A program made the position numbers and the translations under genes. From contig CAVNZM010000001.1 in NCBI GenBank assembly GCA_963693365.1, positions 2,604,001 to 2,668,000 on the forward strand: DNA of 64,000 nucleotides. Direction: 5' to 3'. The notes below the pieces were generated by a model. It saw nothing but the letters and a program-made list of their open reading frames with translations. It was not told where the DNA came from and made no database searches. This document shows, one piece after another, positions 23,638 to 36,105 of the stretch (position 1 is its first letter; the number at the start of each line of letters is the position of its first letter). This stretch comes from Amoebidium appalachense. Lineage: Eukaryota; Ichthyosporea.

Positions 23638-26181
23638 CAACACAAACACAACCACAATCACAATCAGGCACACACACACACACACACATGCATACAGTAT
23701 ATACACACACTGGGTACTGGGGGTTATAGAGTGTCATGAGAGCATTTTCAGACTGCTCGTCATGGTGTATATTATCATTGGTGACAGGGTGTTTGTGGTT
23801 TTTGTCCTATCTTCTTTTCATGCGTGTAAGAAAGTGGTGGAGCGGAGGTGCAGGGGGTAATGGAACAAGTAACTGACACAGTGAGGGGGAGCAGTTGCAG
23901 CTGAGATGCAGGCGGGGAGGGCAGGGAGTAATTCCGTACGGTTGCAGCGCAGCAGCGGATTGGTGGAGCTTCTTGGGGACCGCCACACCTCCCCCCTGGC
24001 AGTCTTTGGGGCCGCAAAGTCGATCCCAAAGGCAACCGTACAGAGGAGGTAGGCTATGTGAATCAATTATGACCCTCCCCCCCCCCCCCCCCCCCCCCCA
24101 ACATACACACACACATAGACGCGCGCACACACATACACACATAGACACGCACACACACACACACACACACAGACACACATACACACACCGTGCACGCATC
24201 CCCCTCCCCCCTCTCCTCCCCCCCCCCCCCCCCCCCACAAAAGAAAAATAAAAAATAATCTAAAGGTTGCGATGCTCCGGCAGGTTGACAAAATACTTGT
24301 CTGATCAGAAGATGGTGCATGTAAGAACCGTATTGTGGTTTAGATTTTACATTCATGCAGTAAACTTAGAAAGCATAACAAAACACAAACGTGTCATGCT
24401 CATAGGTTGTCTCTGGGTGTCTCCCTTTACCTTTCTTGCGTCTGGAGGTCATGTAAACGGAGAGGGGTGGTATTAATAAATGGGAACATGGTATCTAACC
24501 CACTTCAATGTCGGGTGAAAGTATAGTGGGTATGTCCTGTGATGTGCTTACTGGGAGCTCCCGTCCATGTGTGTATGGGTACGTGGGTGGGTGGGTGAGT
24601 GTCCTTGGGAATGTGCCTGTGTATGTTTTTGGGAGTTTTTTGTTTTTTTTTGTTTCTTTTTTTTTTGGGCCCAGGGGGGGGGGGGGAGGGGGGGGGGGGG
24701 GGGTAGCATGTTTAGCCATCAATATATGTATAAGCCTCTCACCCACTAACCTGTGTGCACTGCAGAGCAACATCAGTGCGGCTATGTGGCCAGGTGGCGG
24801 TCTACTTCTTCACTGAGCCCGAGTACAGAGGATTAAATACTGCACTAAGGTAGAACTCCCTAAACACCTACACAACACATACGAATGCATGCACACCCTT
24901 GCACACACACACACATATACACACACACAAAGTATTCTTTACCTCTTGCACATGTGCTCTCATAACTCGACAACACACACAGGCACACGCAGGCACTTAC
25001 ACAGTTAAATATTCACACGTGGCTGTGATCATGGGCCGGACCTTATTGTGCAGTTCGCTTCAAAATTCTACCACTGTGCCTATGCATGTACACGCGGAGT
25101 AACATGGTTTGCATTGGATTCTGTCGTGTTGTTCCTGGGAGAGAGGGGGGGGGGGGGGGGGGGGGGGGGGGATGGGAACGACGGGAACAAATAAGTATTG
25201 TTGTGCTCGTGCCTACACCCTGCATCTGTGTGCATATGTCATGGATGAAGGGCTGGAGTTCATGCTCTCGACTTGAGCTGACATGCACATGTGCCCATCT
25301 GCAGGCTCAACCAAAGCACAATCGATGACTGCACCGTACAACCAATAGGAGACAACGTGGCAAAGCACATCCAATCACTGATCGTTTTGACGCACGAACC
25401 GACCCTATGCAACAAAATTGAATACAGCCACAACGAATGCATTACGGGGTATAAATGTATCACCGACTGTGAATGTGACGGTCTACGTACGTGCGGCCCA
25501 ACCGGCAAATGCCAGGGACACGTGGGCAAAGACCCACACAGTTTCGGCCAATCATGTACCTCACCACATTACCTGTTTAGGGGAGACACTCATGGAGGAA
25601 GCACGTTGATTGGTCAATTGTCATCCAACCGCGAGAACCAACACGAGGGAGAGTCGTTTAGCAGACCTAGGAATAGCCAATCAGATCAGCCGGCTGCTTC
25701 GACCACCGATTCGATTGGTCGATGCAGTGATGACTGCGAATGCGACGGCCAACGAAAATGCATCAATGGGCACTGTTCGGGGGAGGCACGAGCCCCATGT
25801 AGCGCCCGAGAACACGTGTTTGACGAAACAAAAACACGGGGAAGATGTATAACAGATTGCGAGTGCGGGGGCACGCGCATCTGCAACCGCTATGGAATGT
25901 GCCAGGCACACACGTGCAGATCATTCAACCATTTTTTCCACGAACACCCTTCGGGCACGTGCACGGACGATTGTCAATGTGACGGGCAGAGGCGGTGTGT
26001 TGAGGGAAAATGTGCGGGATTTGCACGGCATTGCTTGAGCCCCAATTATGAGTACGATGAGGGAAGGATGGGGGGGAGGTGTCGGGATGATTGTGGGTGC
26101 AACGGTATGCGATATTGTGGACCGTATGGGTTTTGTGCGGAACCATTACCGCGACCGGATAGAACGGTGCTAATCAGGTAA
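22206..26181 (+). CDS. Probable secreted protein with five six-cysteine modules
   Basis: The last two exons are well supported: 24766-24849 and 25305-26181, joined in phase and ending at TAA. Proposed upstream exons are 22206-22263, encoding a signal-peptide-like start ([19 protein letters not shown]); 23312 to 23387 or 23394; and one ending at 24048, starting at 23895-23912. Phases fit for 23394 to 23912, but those sites are weak. The large exon encodes five copies of a module with spacing C-x(about 14-17)-C-x3-C-x-C-x5-C-x4/5-C, with cores such as [26 protein letters not shown] and [13 protein letters not shown]. The second module has a long hydrophilic insert. Preceding residues ([13 protein letters not shown] ... 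[11 protein letters not shown]) faintly resemble one beta-gamma-crystallin Greek-key motif. The arrangement suggests a disulfide-rich extracellular or cell-surface protein. I do not recognise the family; EB-like modules are the nearest comparison. Function is unknown. Confidence 0.7.
22311..22480. repeat. (GT)n microsatellites
   Basis: Two GT arrays (about 22311-22354 and 22391-22480) lie in the first intron of the cysteine-rich gene, shortly after the proposed signal-peptide exon. Confidence 0.9.
23563..23635. repeat. (CA)n microsatellite
   Basis: A CA array within an intron of the cysteine-rich gene, preceded by C-rich sequence. Confidence 0.92.
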
Positions 26182-26182
26182 C

Positions 26183-26188
26183 AATAAA
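26183..26188 (+). terminator. Polyadenylation signal AATAAA
   Basis: AATAAA begins one base after the TAA stop of the cysteine-rich gene. The THUMP-domain gene has the same very short stop-to-signal spacing. Confidence 0.6.
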
Positions 26189-26915
26189 ATAATAGTTGTG
26201 TCGGAAATTTATTGAATATAGCGGAAGGACATACAAGTGGGTGGGGCATGGCATACTCACAAGAACGATTGCTCTTCTCCAACACTGGCTTCAGGATAAG
26301 GGGATGCTGTTTAGCATATACACTTAGATGTTCTTAATTGAAGCAAACATCCAACTTCAGATTTTAAAGGTAGCCGTTTGATTTCTGTTTTTAATTTGCT
26401 GGGCACATCCTGGCACACAGTAAAAAAGAAAAAACCTGAACTGTTTTCTCCCATACTGTGGTGCCCTATCCTCCCCCCTCCCCCCCTCCCCCTCCCCCCA
26501 CCACCACCACGACCACCATCACCACCCCTGCCCCCGCACCACCCACCCTAACCGCCTTCGCCGAGGGAAAATAGGGAAAGGGAAAATGGGGGCCGCACAC
26601 AGCCCTCACACACGCACACACTCCCTCTCTTTGTCTCTCTCTCCTCCCTCGAGGCTCGCTATCACTCTCTTGCGCTCTCTCTCCCGCTAGCACACACAAA
26701 CGTGTACACACACACGCACACACACCCTCTCCCACCATGTTTATAAAATGGGCAATCGAGGCTCGGAAAACCTGTGTCAATGGCTTTCCCGGCCCCCGGG
26801 CCTTTCTAGATCTGTACGTGTGTGTGTGTATGTGCTGGGGAGTGTGTTGGTGGGTGTGTGTTTATGTGCGTACACGCACGCATGTGTGTGTATATGTGTG
26901 CACGCATGGGCACAC

Positions 26916-26950
<35 letters not shown>

Positions 26951-27838
26951 CGTGTGTGTGTGTATGTGTGCGTGTGTGTGCGTGTGTGCATGCGTGTGTG
27001 CGTGCTTGCGTGCGTGCGTGTGTGCATACGCGTGCGTGCGTGTGCGCGTGTGTGCGTGCATGTGCGTGGTGCGTGAGTGCGTGTGTGTGTGTATCATGTG
27101 TGAATGGAGGTGTTCGTGTTAGTACTCGAAAAAGCGGGGGAAAGCTACTGAGTTCTGATTCCAGTAATATTGTGTGAGTGTACAGTGGTTGGGCATGTCC
27201 TGACTGCCCACACCTCCCTCCTCTCCCCCCCCCCCCACACCCCCAACCCCACCCATGGCCTACTTCTCGCAAGTTCTCTTACCCGAAGAAACTAGGTTCT
27301 CAGCTCGAGGCTAATCAAGAGAAGATAAGCAAGTGATCTGTTTCAATGCTACTATCCAACTTAGTGTAGGTGTGCCGCCAAAGTTGTTTGTGACTGCATT
27401 GGTCAATCCATTGCAACTTGTGGCACTTGCAGGGAGACATGCGTACTACATGCTGTCTGTTGGAGGGGCCCCGCGGGGGGGGAGGGGAGGGAGGGGGAAG
27501 GGGGGGAGGGGGGAGGAGGGAGGGATGGGGGAGGGGGGACTCGAGTAATGTAATGGGAGGGTTGGGTGGGCAAAGCATCGTATTATCATTATCTACCATG
27601 CCCTGGCGGGTCACTTGGTAGACACCAGCACCACTTCTATTAGTGCGAGAAAAAAAAATATTGGAGCAAGGTGAGCAACCACCATGTACCACAACCTGAC
27701 TACCTAGCAATGAAGGCGATGCTCTCAGTTCTTCGTTTGAACCGGTGTACTTGGGTGCTTGGGTAGTTTTTTTTTTTTTTTTTTTTTTTTTTGTTGTGTG
27801 TGTGTGTCTGTCTGTCACGGTGTGTGTGTGTGTGTGGT

Positions 27839-27877
<39 letters not shown>

Positions 27878-27936
27878 GAAGGGGGGGGGATGGGAGGGTG
27901 GGAGGGGAAGAGGGGAAGGGGATGGTGTGTGTGTGT

Positions 27937-27972
<36 letters not shown>

Positions 27973-28247
27973 TTTTTGCTGCCGCCGGGTAGTTTCGATA
28001 GATAGTTTACTGGCCAGTGCTACTGTTTAGTTAAGTAGGACATAGTAATGCATAGTTATGCATAGGATCAGAATGACATTTGGTAAAACCCATTATCAGT
28101 CATTTGTGAATACTATGGATAACGATTTTCCTCGAGCTCCGAGGTCCAATTTTTTCACGGATTAAACATATAGGGAAGAGAAAACACGCCAATTATGATT
28201 TCTCGCCTTCATAATTAGTTCAAGTCATCGAGCTAAACCTAACCTAA
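26189..28247. other. Intergenic region between converging genes
   Basis: The cysteine-rich gene (+) and the glycosyltransferase (-) converge on this region. It contains C-rich sequence, a degenerate GT/GTGC array (26815-27095), a G-rich block (27474-27540), and a T run followed by two G runs (27767-27972). Nothing here reads as a gene. Confidence 0.5.
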
Positions 28248-28729
28248 TCACGATTTCTTCCCAGGAAACAACTGCCGATAGAGTTTGGGATCGCGCCACC
28301 ACGTTCCCGTACTGATATGCCTCGGGTTGTTTTTTCTCACCACCACCGCCCCCTTAACAAGTGTGTTTTCAGGCCCGCCAAACGCAGTTTCTGTGAGCAC
28401 ATCTGGGCCGGTAGTGTAGATCACATAGTAGAGTTGACCTCTACCCGGTGGTTTGACGCTATCGAGATTGTTGCCAAGAAGGTTGTTGGTGAGTACGCGG
28501 AATGATTGAAGGTGGATGGCGGCTAGTACCTGTGTGTGTGAGGGGTAAAGGGGATGAGTAAGTTTGGGTGGGTGGGTAGGTGATGGTTTGTAATGACGCG
28601 GTGGTATCACTTAGCCTTAGTTCCATGCGAGTGCGTACTCGTGTATGTGCACATCATGTATAAGGCCTATGCAACCCGTAATGTGCATGTTTTCTTTTAC
28701 ATCTCGGCATTTTTCTAAGGGCTTTGTGT

Positions 28730-28787
<58 letters not shown>

Positions 28788-28817
28788 GGGGAAGGGGGGG
28801 GAGGGGAATGGGTGGGT

Positions 28818-28860
<43 letters not shown>

Positions 28861-29773
28861 TTTTGAAGAGTGAGAGAGTGCCGGAAATGGGTGACGGATG
28901 CGAGGAGGAGGTGAATGGGTGGAGAGTGTCAGAAAGAAGGCCTAGGAGGGAGGGAGGGGGAGGAGGGATGGGGTGGGGTGAGGAAGGGAGGGAGGGAGTT
29001 CGAGGGAGAGACGGGAGAGAGAGTGTGTGTGTGTGTTTGAGCGTTATTTTGTGTTTTGGGGGGAGGGGTCTATGTTTAGAGCCTACTTGTAGGAGGGCAA
29101 ACTTTTGTTAATTTTGACCGCAAAAGCCAAATGCATCAACACGACTATGCCTATGTACGAATATTGGGCATGTTATATTATATAGTATATCAACTGTTTG
29201 CCATGGTGCATTTACTTTCCGCAACGTGGTAAGAATGTTAAGCCCAGTAATCACCTTCCAACCTTCATTCTCCCTCCCCCTCCCCCCACCCACCCACCCC
29301 TCCCTTCCTCTTTCTGATACCTTTCACCCATTTCCCCCCTCCCCTCTTTCATCCGTACACTGTGACATTTAAGTTACCTGGGGGGCACGGGGCAGTGCAA
29401 ACAGTGCATAGTTTGCAAGGCGGGTGCGCAGTTCAGTCTGGCCGTGCCTGATTGGGTGCACCATCTTGTACATCATTGCAGCAACACCAAGCTCAATTTC
29501 GTGGAAGTACGCCACCTGTTGGTGGGAGGGGGCAGAAGGGGGAGGGGGTGGGGGGGGGAGGGGGTGGGGGAGGAGGGGGGGGGGGGGGGGGGGGGGGGAG
29601 GATGTGGGGAAGGGGAAAAGAGTGGTATAGGTGGGGATGCAAGATGGTTGTGATGATGTGAGGTAACTTTTAAATAGCGAAGAAGGGGGGTTATACGGTA
29701 GTGGGGTCCCTGGGAAGATGACGGGCCAGCGGCTAAGCTGGCAAGGGGGCAAGGGGGTGGGTGGGTAGAAGAG

Positions 29774-29804
<31 letters not shown>

Positions 29805-32052
29805 AGATAAGATAGACTCGTAAGTGCCGGAGCAGCATGAGCCGTAGTTGTGCTTGTATCAGGTGTAGGTATTACCGTGTACATGCATGCTAGTGCACAC
29901 TGCTCATATCACTGTGGGGGAGGCAGGGATCGAAAACCACACAGAGGTAAAAAAATCAACGTGGCCCCGTGTTAACAAAAAATGCGGAAAAGCAAGTGCG
30001 GAAAAGCAATCTGATAGTAAATAAAGAAATCTAGTTTTTTTTCCGGGGGGGGGGGGGGGGGGGTCTAGGACTTTGATAAATGCTGTGAGCAAGAACATCA
30101 GTGGGCAGTGATGGTTGTTGCACGAGGAAATTGGGCAAAGAGTTGCAAGTGTACAGCTTGCAGTGGAGATCACATGTGCCCGTACACAGCGAATATTTGC
30201 GAAAATGAACACTGCATAGTAGTAACCACGATCACATTTCATCTTAAGCCTAATTTCTGGCACGCTAGTATTAGCCCATGTACCAAACAAGTAAGGCAAG
30301 TCAAACACTACGTACCTCCCGTTTCTGTGCTCCTGGCCATGCACATTGATCAATATAAAAAAAGACTGCGACCGAATCACGGTCACATACCCCCCACCTC
30401 CCCCGCCCCCCCTTCCCCACAACCACCCCCCTACAATACCCCTCAATTCACCTTCACCATTTCCCCTTCCCCCTTCTTCCTTCCCCTATCCTTTCATTCC
30501 CTCACCCCAATCCTGCGCTCCAACCCCACCCCTCAGTTCCCCTTCCCTCTTCCCCTGCCCCCTCCTTCCTGCCCCTCGCCTCCCCTTCCACCCCACCTCC
30601 CCTCCACCCCATCTCTCAATTCCCTTTCCTCCTTCCCCCTTAACCCTTCCCCCCCCCCCCCCCCCCCTTCGCCTCCCCTTCTGCCCCACCTACCCTCCAC
30701 CCCATCCCTCAATTCCCTTTCCTCCTTCCCCCTTAACCCTTCCCCCCCCCCCCCCCCCTTCCCCCTCTTCCTTTTCCCCCCTCCCTGCAAACCCCCACAC
30801 CCACACTCTTCCTCCCACTCCGCAAAGAAAGCCTCAGTATTACTTGGCAAATCCTGTTCCAGGGACACCATGCTTCACCACAATATGTGCACACACGCAC
30901 GCATGACACCTCACAGACTTAGTTATGCGATGCTTGTGCGCACGCACAAAACCAATATTAGCAGACATGAATGCGACAGCACAAGCACAAAACGTTACCC
31001 TAGGATCAACTACTAGCATCCACACGTGCATACACACACTTCCTCCTCCCCAACCCTCCCCTCCGGTCCCCCACCAACAAAAAAGAAGAAAGATAAGAGG
31101 AAGCACAGCTCAAGGAAAAGCAGTAGTTTTCTAAACGTGCTGTTGTAAAGAAAAATCACAGTAATACGACTTGTGATTTTCAAGCGCTTACCTGGTGGTT
31201 GCTTGGGTCGAACCCGTTTGAGCCCAGAATGCACTCTATTGAGCAATTTGTAGGTGCAACGACATCTGTGTCGATATACAGCCCTCCGTAGTGATAGAGG
31301 ATAAGGTTCCGTGCTATGTCCCACTTCTGTATGTCCCCACAAACAGTGAGAACGCGTTGAAATTCTGGGAAATGCTCCGAAACCAACCGATTTATGTCGT
31401 TTTCCGTGTGCACCATCATTTTCCACCGGGGGTTCAGCCTGCGCCACAGAGCAAGACGAGTTCTTGGTTCCTCGTTTACGTTGCAGTTTCCAGCACACAC
31501 GACGTGTATGGTTTTTACTCCTTGCGGCAGAACTTTGTCAAGATACAGGTGGTGTTTTTCTGGAAAAGTGGGAATAGAAGGTGTCCGCTGTTCGATTAGT
31601 GTCTTTATGCTTCTACACACGGTGTCGGTGTCTACGTGCTCCGTGTCATCTCTATGAGGGGTGAGAAAACTGAGTTCTGAGCAGGAGTAAGGGAGCTGGG
31701 AGATAGCAAACGGGTCCTTAGCATTTGAGCTAGCCAAAGGTGGGAAAGTGTATTGAGGTGCCAATAGCATCCCTTTACCGTGCTTGATTTCGTTTTTCAG
31801 GTGGGGGTTGTGGAGGTTTGTTCCCTTGTTGTTCTGTGCACGCGTGTGTTTCCCTTCGAAGACAACTGTTGCTTGGTGAAGACCTACGGAGGGGCAAAGA
31901 GAAGCGATAAATGCCAACTGGATAAGGAGAACAGCACAAACGACAAAAGAGCGAAACAATGTCAAAGAGGAGCGACCTTTTCTCGACTCTCCACCCAAAC
32001 CAGAAGCGTTTTGAGGCGACTCTGCATGTCCTAGCGTCTTAGCTAGTGCCAT
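28248..32052 (-). CDS. Type II membrane glycosyltransferase with DXD motif (GT32/OCH1-A4GALT-like)
   Basis: Three exons on the minus strand join in phase 0: 32052-31192, 29515-29378 and 28529-28248, giving 426 residues. A short basic cytoplasmic N terminus is followed by a hydrophobic anchor at about residues 35-53 and then a stem, the usual topology of Golgi glycosyltransferases. The catalytic region contains IHVVCAGN, a WDIARNLILYHYGGLY segment and the DXD motif Asp261-Thr-Asp263 (YIDTDVV), which binds Mn2+ and the nucleotide sugar. The last exon has TGPDVLTETAF, matching the TGP motif near the end of the sugar-binding DXD family, and HISTGTWW. OCH1, SUR1/CSG1-type inositolphosphorylceramide mannosyltransferases and A4GALT share this fold, so donor and acceptor cannot be named. 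The ATG opens a continuous 861-bp exon and directly precedes the anchor, supporting this start. The two introns carry G runs and a duplicated C-rich tract. Confidence 0.85.
30575..30757. repeat. Tandem duplication of about 90 bp, C-rich
   Basis: Within intron 1 of the glycosyltransferase gene, a block with CTCAATTCCCTTTCCTCC and CCCTTAACCCTTCC followed by a C run occurs twice in tandem with few differences. Confidence 0.8.
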
Positions 32053-33540
32053 TGTGTCAGAAGTACCTTACGAACGCTATAATGCTTGTTTGTTTTTTCA
32101 CGAGGCAAAATTCACCGGGTGTATATTTCCCCAGCTTTTTTACCTACACGAACGCCAGCGCACAGATGTGTGCGCTATATGTCAGACTCCCTCGCAGAGT
32201 ACGATACCAATACTTATCACTACAGGGCAAAAGAAACTATACGGTAATGTGGCTGGAAGCGTGAAGACTAAATGCAAAGGAAAAACAAAACATCCCTTCG
32301 GAAAGTTTTGCTACTTGTATCTCGTCGCTAGCCGCAACTAAAACTGAAAAGCGCACCGCCGCGCGACTGCCTTTTTGTTCCCATTGCTGTCGACACTCCA
32401 CAGTCGATACTCGAGTACTCGCCGAGCCGACCGTCAGCGTTCCCACCAAGGGATTTGGCGGGAATTATAGACCAATCAATATTGAAAAGTTCATGAATGG
32501 TAACCATATTGGGAGTTTTACAAAAAATTGATTGGTACAAATACCAACTCAAATCATTCTTGCGCATCATTGACGCAGCGGACACAACATAGCAGCACCA
32601 CTGTGACTCTCCGTGAGATGTGTTGTTAGTAGGCTAAGGTGAATACATGGTGGGAGTACATACAAAGCCGAGGCAATAGCGAGGAAATGGATGAAAGGAG
32701 GGAGATATTTGCTAACCGTTGAATACAGCTTGGTGTGAAGAAGACATGATCATATTTCATCGGAATGAATGCAGTGTAAACGCTGCAAGCACAAGTACTT
32801 CTTTGGGTCGTGAACATTATGGCATATGATCGATATAGGAATCGATATCGACCTAGTATAACAATGTTGCTATTACATAGTAGGATCGCCCTTGGGTACA
32901 TACAGTGGGGGATTAGAAGCATTATTGCATACTGCCAACAACCATGATACTGAGGCCGGCCGTTAACAGAGGTGTACACGACGTGTACATGTCATGAGTA
33001 TTAGATCTATCACAGATGGACATGTGTGCTTCGGAAAGGGTAAAGTTTACATAATCTTCTTAGGGACTTTGCATAAAAGTATCTAGATCTCCATACATAC
33101 GATATGCCATCTGCGGATATGGAACGAGTGAGTAATTGCACGGTGTACATCATGGGTGCGTACTGAGTGTGCACGTGGGGGCCCGGGAGTCAGCCTACAA
33201 AGCACCGCGGGGGGAGGGGGGAGGGGACGGGGAGGGGAGGGGGGGGGGGGGGGGGGAGGGGGGGAGGGGGTGTCACCGTTCGAATGGAGGGTTGGGGGGA
33301 TCCGGAAGGGGAGGGAGACGGGTGGGGGGGGGGGGGGGAGGGGGGGGGGCGGGGGAGGAAGGGAGGGGAAGGGGAGGGGGGAGCCTGCGGGAGGGGGGCA
33401 GCTAGAGTATTAATTTTCGTCTTGGCTACACAGACTCGATCTACATAGACAGGATCCGGTGAAACAAGCTTAAGGCTAAAAAAAGTATGTGTGTGCACGC
33501 GCATGCGCGAGGGTGTGTGTGTGTGTGTTGAGGGCGAGGA

Positions 33541-33576
<36 letters not shown>

Positions 33577-33944
33577 ATCACATGCAGTACACGACACCGC
33601 GAGTGCCTAGATTATGGCTGTGGCGTAATTCCGAATGAGCACAATTATTTTTGATACATACTGTACGATGCACTGGGTTGCATACATGCACTGTTCTAGA
33701 TAGTTAGTGACTGTCGCATTATAATCCCAAAAAAATTATGTGACCAAACAGCAGCACCATCATGATGGTAACGTCGTGCAAAGCCCTGAAACAGTATAGC
33801 GAAAGCGCTGGCCTCACAGGGACTGGGCATGTTGAGAAATTGAAAACGGTATGTCCATAGCCATCACATAAGCTTTTCTGTTAATCAACTGTGCACCCAT
33901 TGTTCATGCACCGTGAGGCGGGGGCACTGAAAAAAGCCTCGGAG

Positions 33945-34035
33945 GGGGAGGGTTGGGGAGGGGGGAGGAGAGGGGCGGGAGGGATGGAGGGGGAGGGTTG
34001 GGGAGGGGGGAGGAGAGGGGCGGGAGGGATGGAGG
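33945..34035. repeat. Tandem 46-bp G-rich duplication
   Basis: A unit containing GGGTTGGGGAGGGGGGAGG and GAGGGGCGGGAGGGATGG occurs twice head to tail. It is purine-rich on the plus strand and could form G-quadruplexes. Confidence 0.8.
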
Positions 34036-34714
34036 GGGAGGGGGGAGGGGGAGAAGGGGAAGAGAGGGAGGCCTGTGAGGGTGTACGGAGTAAGCATAGC
34101 TTGCGGTCCTGCCGCACTGCCTTTAAGGTCTGTTTATAAAACTGCTGTCCATGAAGATTATTACTGACTTACTGATTTTTAGGCTCCCCTCAAAATCCGA
34201 TCGCGAGTGCCTATGTTTGCACCACGATTCAGATGGCCAGGACATCATACTTAGAAATCGTAGAGGCTATGTATATACCTACAAACGCTTACAAAAACCT
34301 TTGACTACCGGTTTAAAAGGGCGGGTCTGTTAACCAGTTACAGGTAGGCCACCTTTATACAGTTTGAAAGGAGGAATTAGGTCGTATTAATCTAAGCCCG
34401 CAAGTTTCGGGTTCCTGGAATTAAGTAGGCCGTGCAACTGAGTAGCCAGGGTGAAAATTATCGACGGCCTTTTCCCGTAAAAAAGGTACAACAATCAAGA
34501 GACTGCAAGTCTTGTGGGCATGTGGTATGCACACCATTCTGTAATAGCTAAAACTATTGGACATGCATCATGCGTTTGACCACATGCTGTACACAGACAT
34601 ACCGTGCCTAAAAAAAAAAAGGTGGTGGTGGAAGGGGAGGGGGGGGGGGGGGGGGGGGGGGGGGAGAATCTCAGAGGGGGAGGGGGAGGGGAGAGGGAGA
34701 GGGAGAGAGAGAGG

Positions 34715-34760
<46 letters not shown>

Positions 34761-34877
34761 CGAACGAAGATGAGAAAGGAAAAGGCGGGCGCAGTAATAC
34801 ATAAAACTACAAGCGGTACCGGAGTGGCGCTATCTTCAAATCCGAATCCAAAGCAGTATACAGTACTTTGCATACTG

Positions 34878-34883
34878 TTTATT
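34878..34883 (-). terminator. Polyadenylation signal AATAAA (minus strand)
   Basis: TTTATT on the plus strand gives AATAAA on the minus strand about 120 bp downstream of the PP1 regulatory subunit stop codon. Confidence 0.45.
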
Positions 34884-35001
34884 GGCCATTTATGCCTATA
34901 AAAAAAGACTGCCACACTAATATTGCCAAATCGCGATTCGTTAAAGAGTCTGCACCAGTTGCCCTTGCCGGGCCATGCAAGACATCATCGAATAGAACAC
35001 A

Positions 35002-36105
35002 CTATCCAGCATTTACAAGGTGACCCGACTGCGAGGGCACGGAAAAAAACGAAGACCCGTAGCTGCTGTAGCCGTCAGAGTTTTGTTCCAGGTCCACCGT
35101 GGGTGCCATATGGAACTCATCATACGACCCCAGCGAGGGATTCACCTGGTCGTCCAGGTTGCCCGCAGGGAGGCACCCTAGTGACCAGCTGGCGGCTGAG
35201 TGTCGCTGGTCCATATACTCCCACAACCCATCCTCCTCGGACGAGGTGTAAGGGGAAGAAAGAGCAGTGAGTTGAACACCAGCCACGGATGATCGGTGCT
35301 CCTGCTTAGTGCCGATAGTTGGGTTTGGTGGCGTAGATCTGGTGGGTACATCGGCTGCGAATCGTGATCGGGAGTGCACATGAGGCCAAGGAGGTGGAAC
35401 CCAGGCACACTCAACTGTCGCCTTGAAGTTCTTCCCCTCGTTGTTGTCCCAATACGATGTTCCACCCATGTTTACGGACAGTGCAAACTCGACCTCCATT
35501 CCAACAATCATCAGCGATGATGGTAGTAGAAGGACAAACGTGAAGATGTCTACTGTCCCGGAAGAGCGGCTCCAGGAATACGACGAGCGCACATCTTGAA
35601 ACGTACACCAGTGGTCTGTGGTGTATCGAACAAAAGCATCCTTCTCGTATTGCCAATTCTTAACAGAAAAGGATCCAGTAATTGCGTTGAGCCTCTCGTC
35701 GTATCTCGCAAACCCCAGGGAAATGACAGCGTTGTCGCGCCCACTTGGTCGCGTCAGAATCGTCAATGTGACACCGCGGGTGAAGGTGTTTTCCGATAAT
35801 TGTTGCTCTGAGCATGAGGTTGAACGCTGGGTTCTTGACGGGTGTTCCAGTTTCCTAACATGTAAATGAGGCGCATTGCCGCAAAATGATGGGGGATCGT
35901 GCTTGCAAAACTCTTTCACGGCTGTGAGCGACTTCCCGGGGACAGCGTCCGCAAAGGAAACGCGTCGACGGGATAGTTCTTGGACGGTGACTGCGCTCAG
36001 GCAAGGTCTGAGCCACAGCTCGGACTTGGAGTCCAGTGTGTTGCACATTGCGATGTGCTTAGTGGCAAGGGCTGCCAGGATACGCGGGAAACGGGTGATA
36101 ATCAA
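35002..36105 (-). CDS. PPP1R3: Protein phosphatase 1 regulatory subunit 3 (glycogen-targeting, CBM21)
   Basis: A single uninterrupted 367-codon frame, the only intronless recognised gene here. These subunits tether PP1 to glycogen so that glycogen synthase and phosphorylase are dephosphorylated. The PP1-docking RVxF motif is RVSF at residues 48-51, in the family-typical context RRRVSFADAVPGKSLTAVKEF split around SLT. A CBM21 domain spans about residues 105-240: SVKNWQYEKDAFVRYTTD, then W166 and F169, DIFTFVLLLP, and VEFALSVNMGG. The signature WDNNEGKNF at 219-227 is the glycogen/substrate contact in animal homologues (WDNNxGxNY). The C-terminal 125 residues are polar and probably disordered. 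Human PPP1R3B-E are 285-317 residues, so this is somewhat longer. Lack of introns is common in this family. Which synthase or phosphorylase it serves cannot be read from here. Confidence 0.93.
   Translation of the reverse strand: MIITRFPRILAALATKHIAMCNTLDSKSELWLRPCLSAVTVQELSRRRVSFADAVPGKSLTAVKEFCKHDPPSFCGNAPHLHVRKLEHPSRTQRSTSCSEQQLSENTFTRGVTLTILTRPSGRDNAVISLGFARYDERLNAITGSFSVKNWQYEKDAFVRYTTDHWCTFQDVRSSYSWSRSSGTVDIFTFVLLLPSSLMIVGMEVEFALSVNMGGTSYWDNNEGKNFKATVECAWVPPPWPHVHSRSRFAADVPTRSTPPNPTIGTKQEHRSSVAGVQLTALSSPYTSSEEDGLWEYMDQRHSAASWSLGCLPAGNLDDQVNPSLGSYDEFHMAPTVDLEQNSDGYSSYGSSFFSVPSQSGHLVNAG

Larger units (their letters stand above)
32053..35001. other. Intergenic region upstream of the glycosyltransferase gene
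   Basis: It holds the promoter side of the glycosyltransferase gene (-) and the 3' side of the PP1 subunit gene (-). G-rich blocks occur at 33210-33390 and 33542-33575, a tandem 46-bp G-rich duplication at about 33945-34035, and a GA-rich tract at 34640-34760. The rest is mixed sequence with no supported gene. Confidence 0.5.

Noticed and set aside
23775-24066. Minus-strand frames overlapping the third exon of the cysteine-rich gene
   Set aside because: The plus-strand frame links in phase to the next two exons; the minus-strand frames have no such continuation.
25080-25145. Possible further copy of the dispersed element
   Set aside because: Only a short match (ATGGTTTGCATTGGATTCTG) is seen and there is no head block or C tail on the right side.
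29904-30446. 180-codon minus-strand frame in the glycosyltransferase intron
   Set aside because: It is not needed for the in-phase three-exon model, includes poly-G translation, and matches no glycosyltransferase motif.
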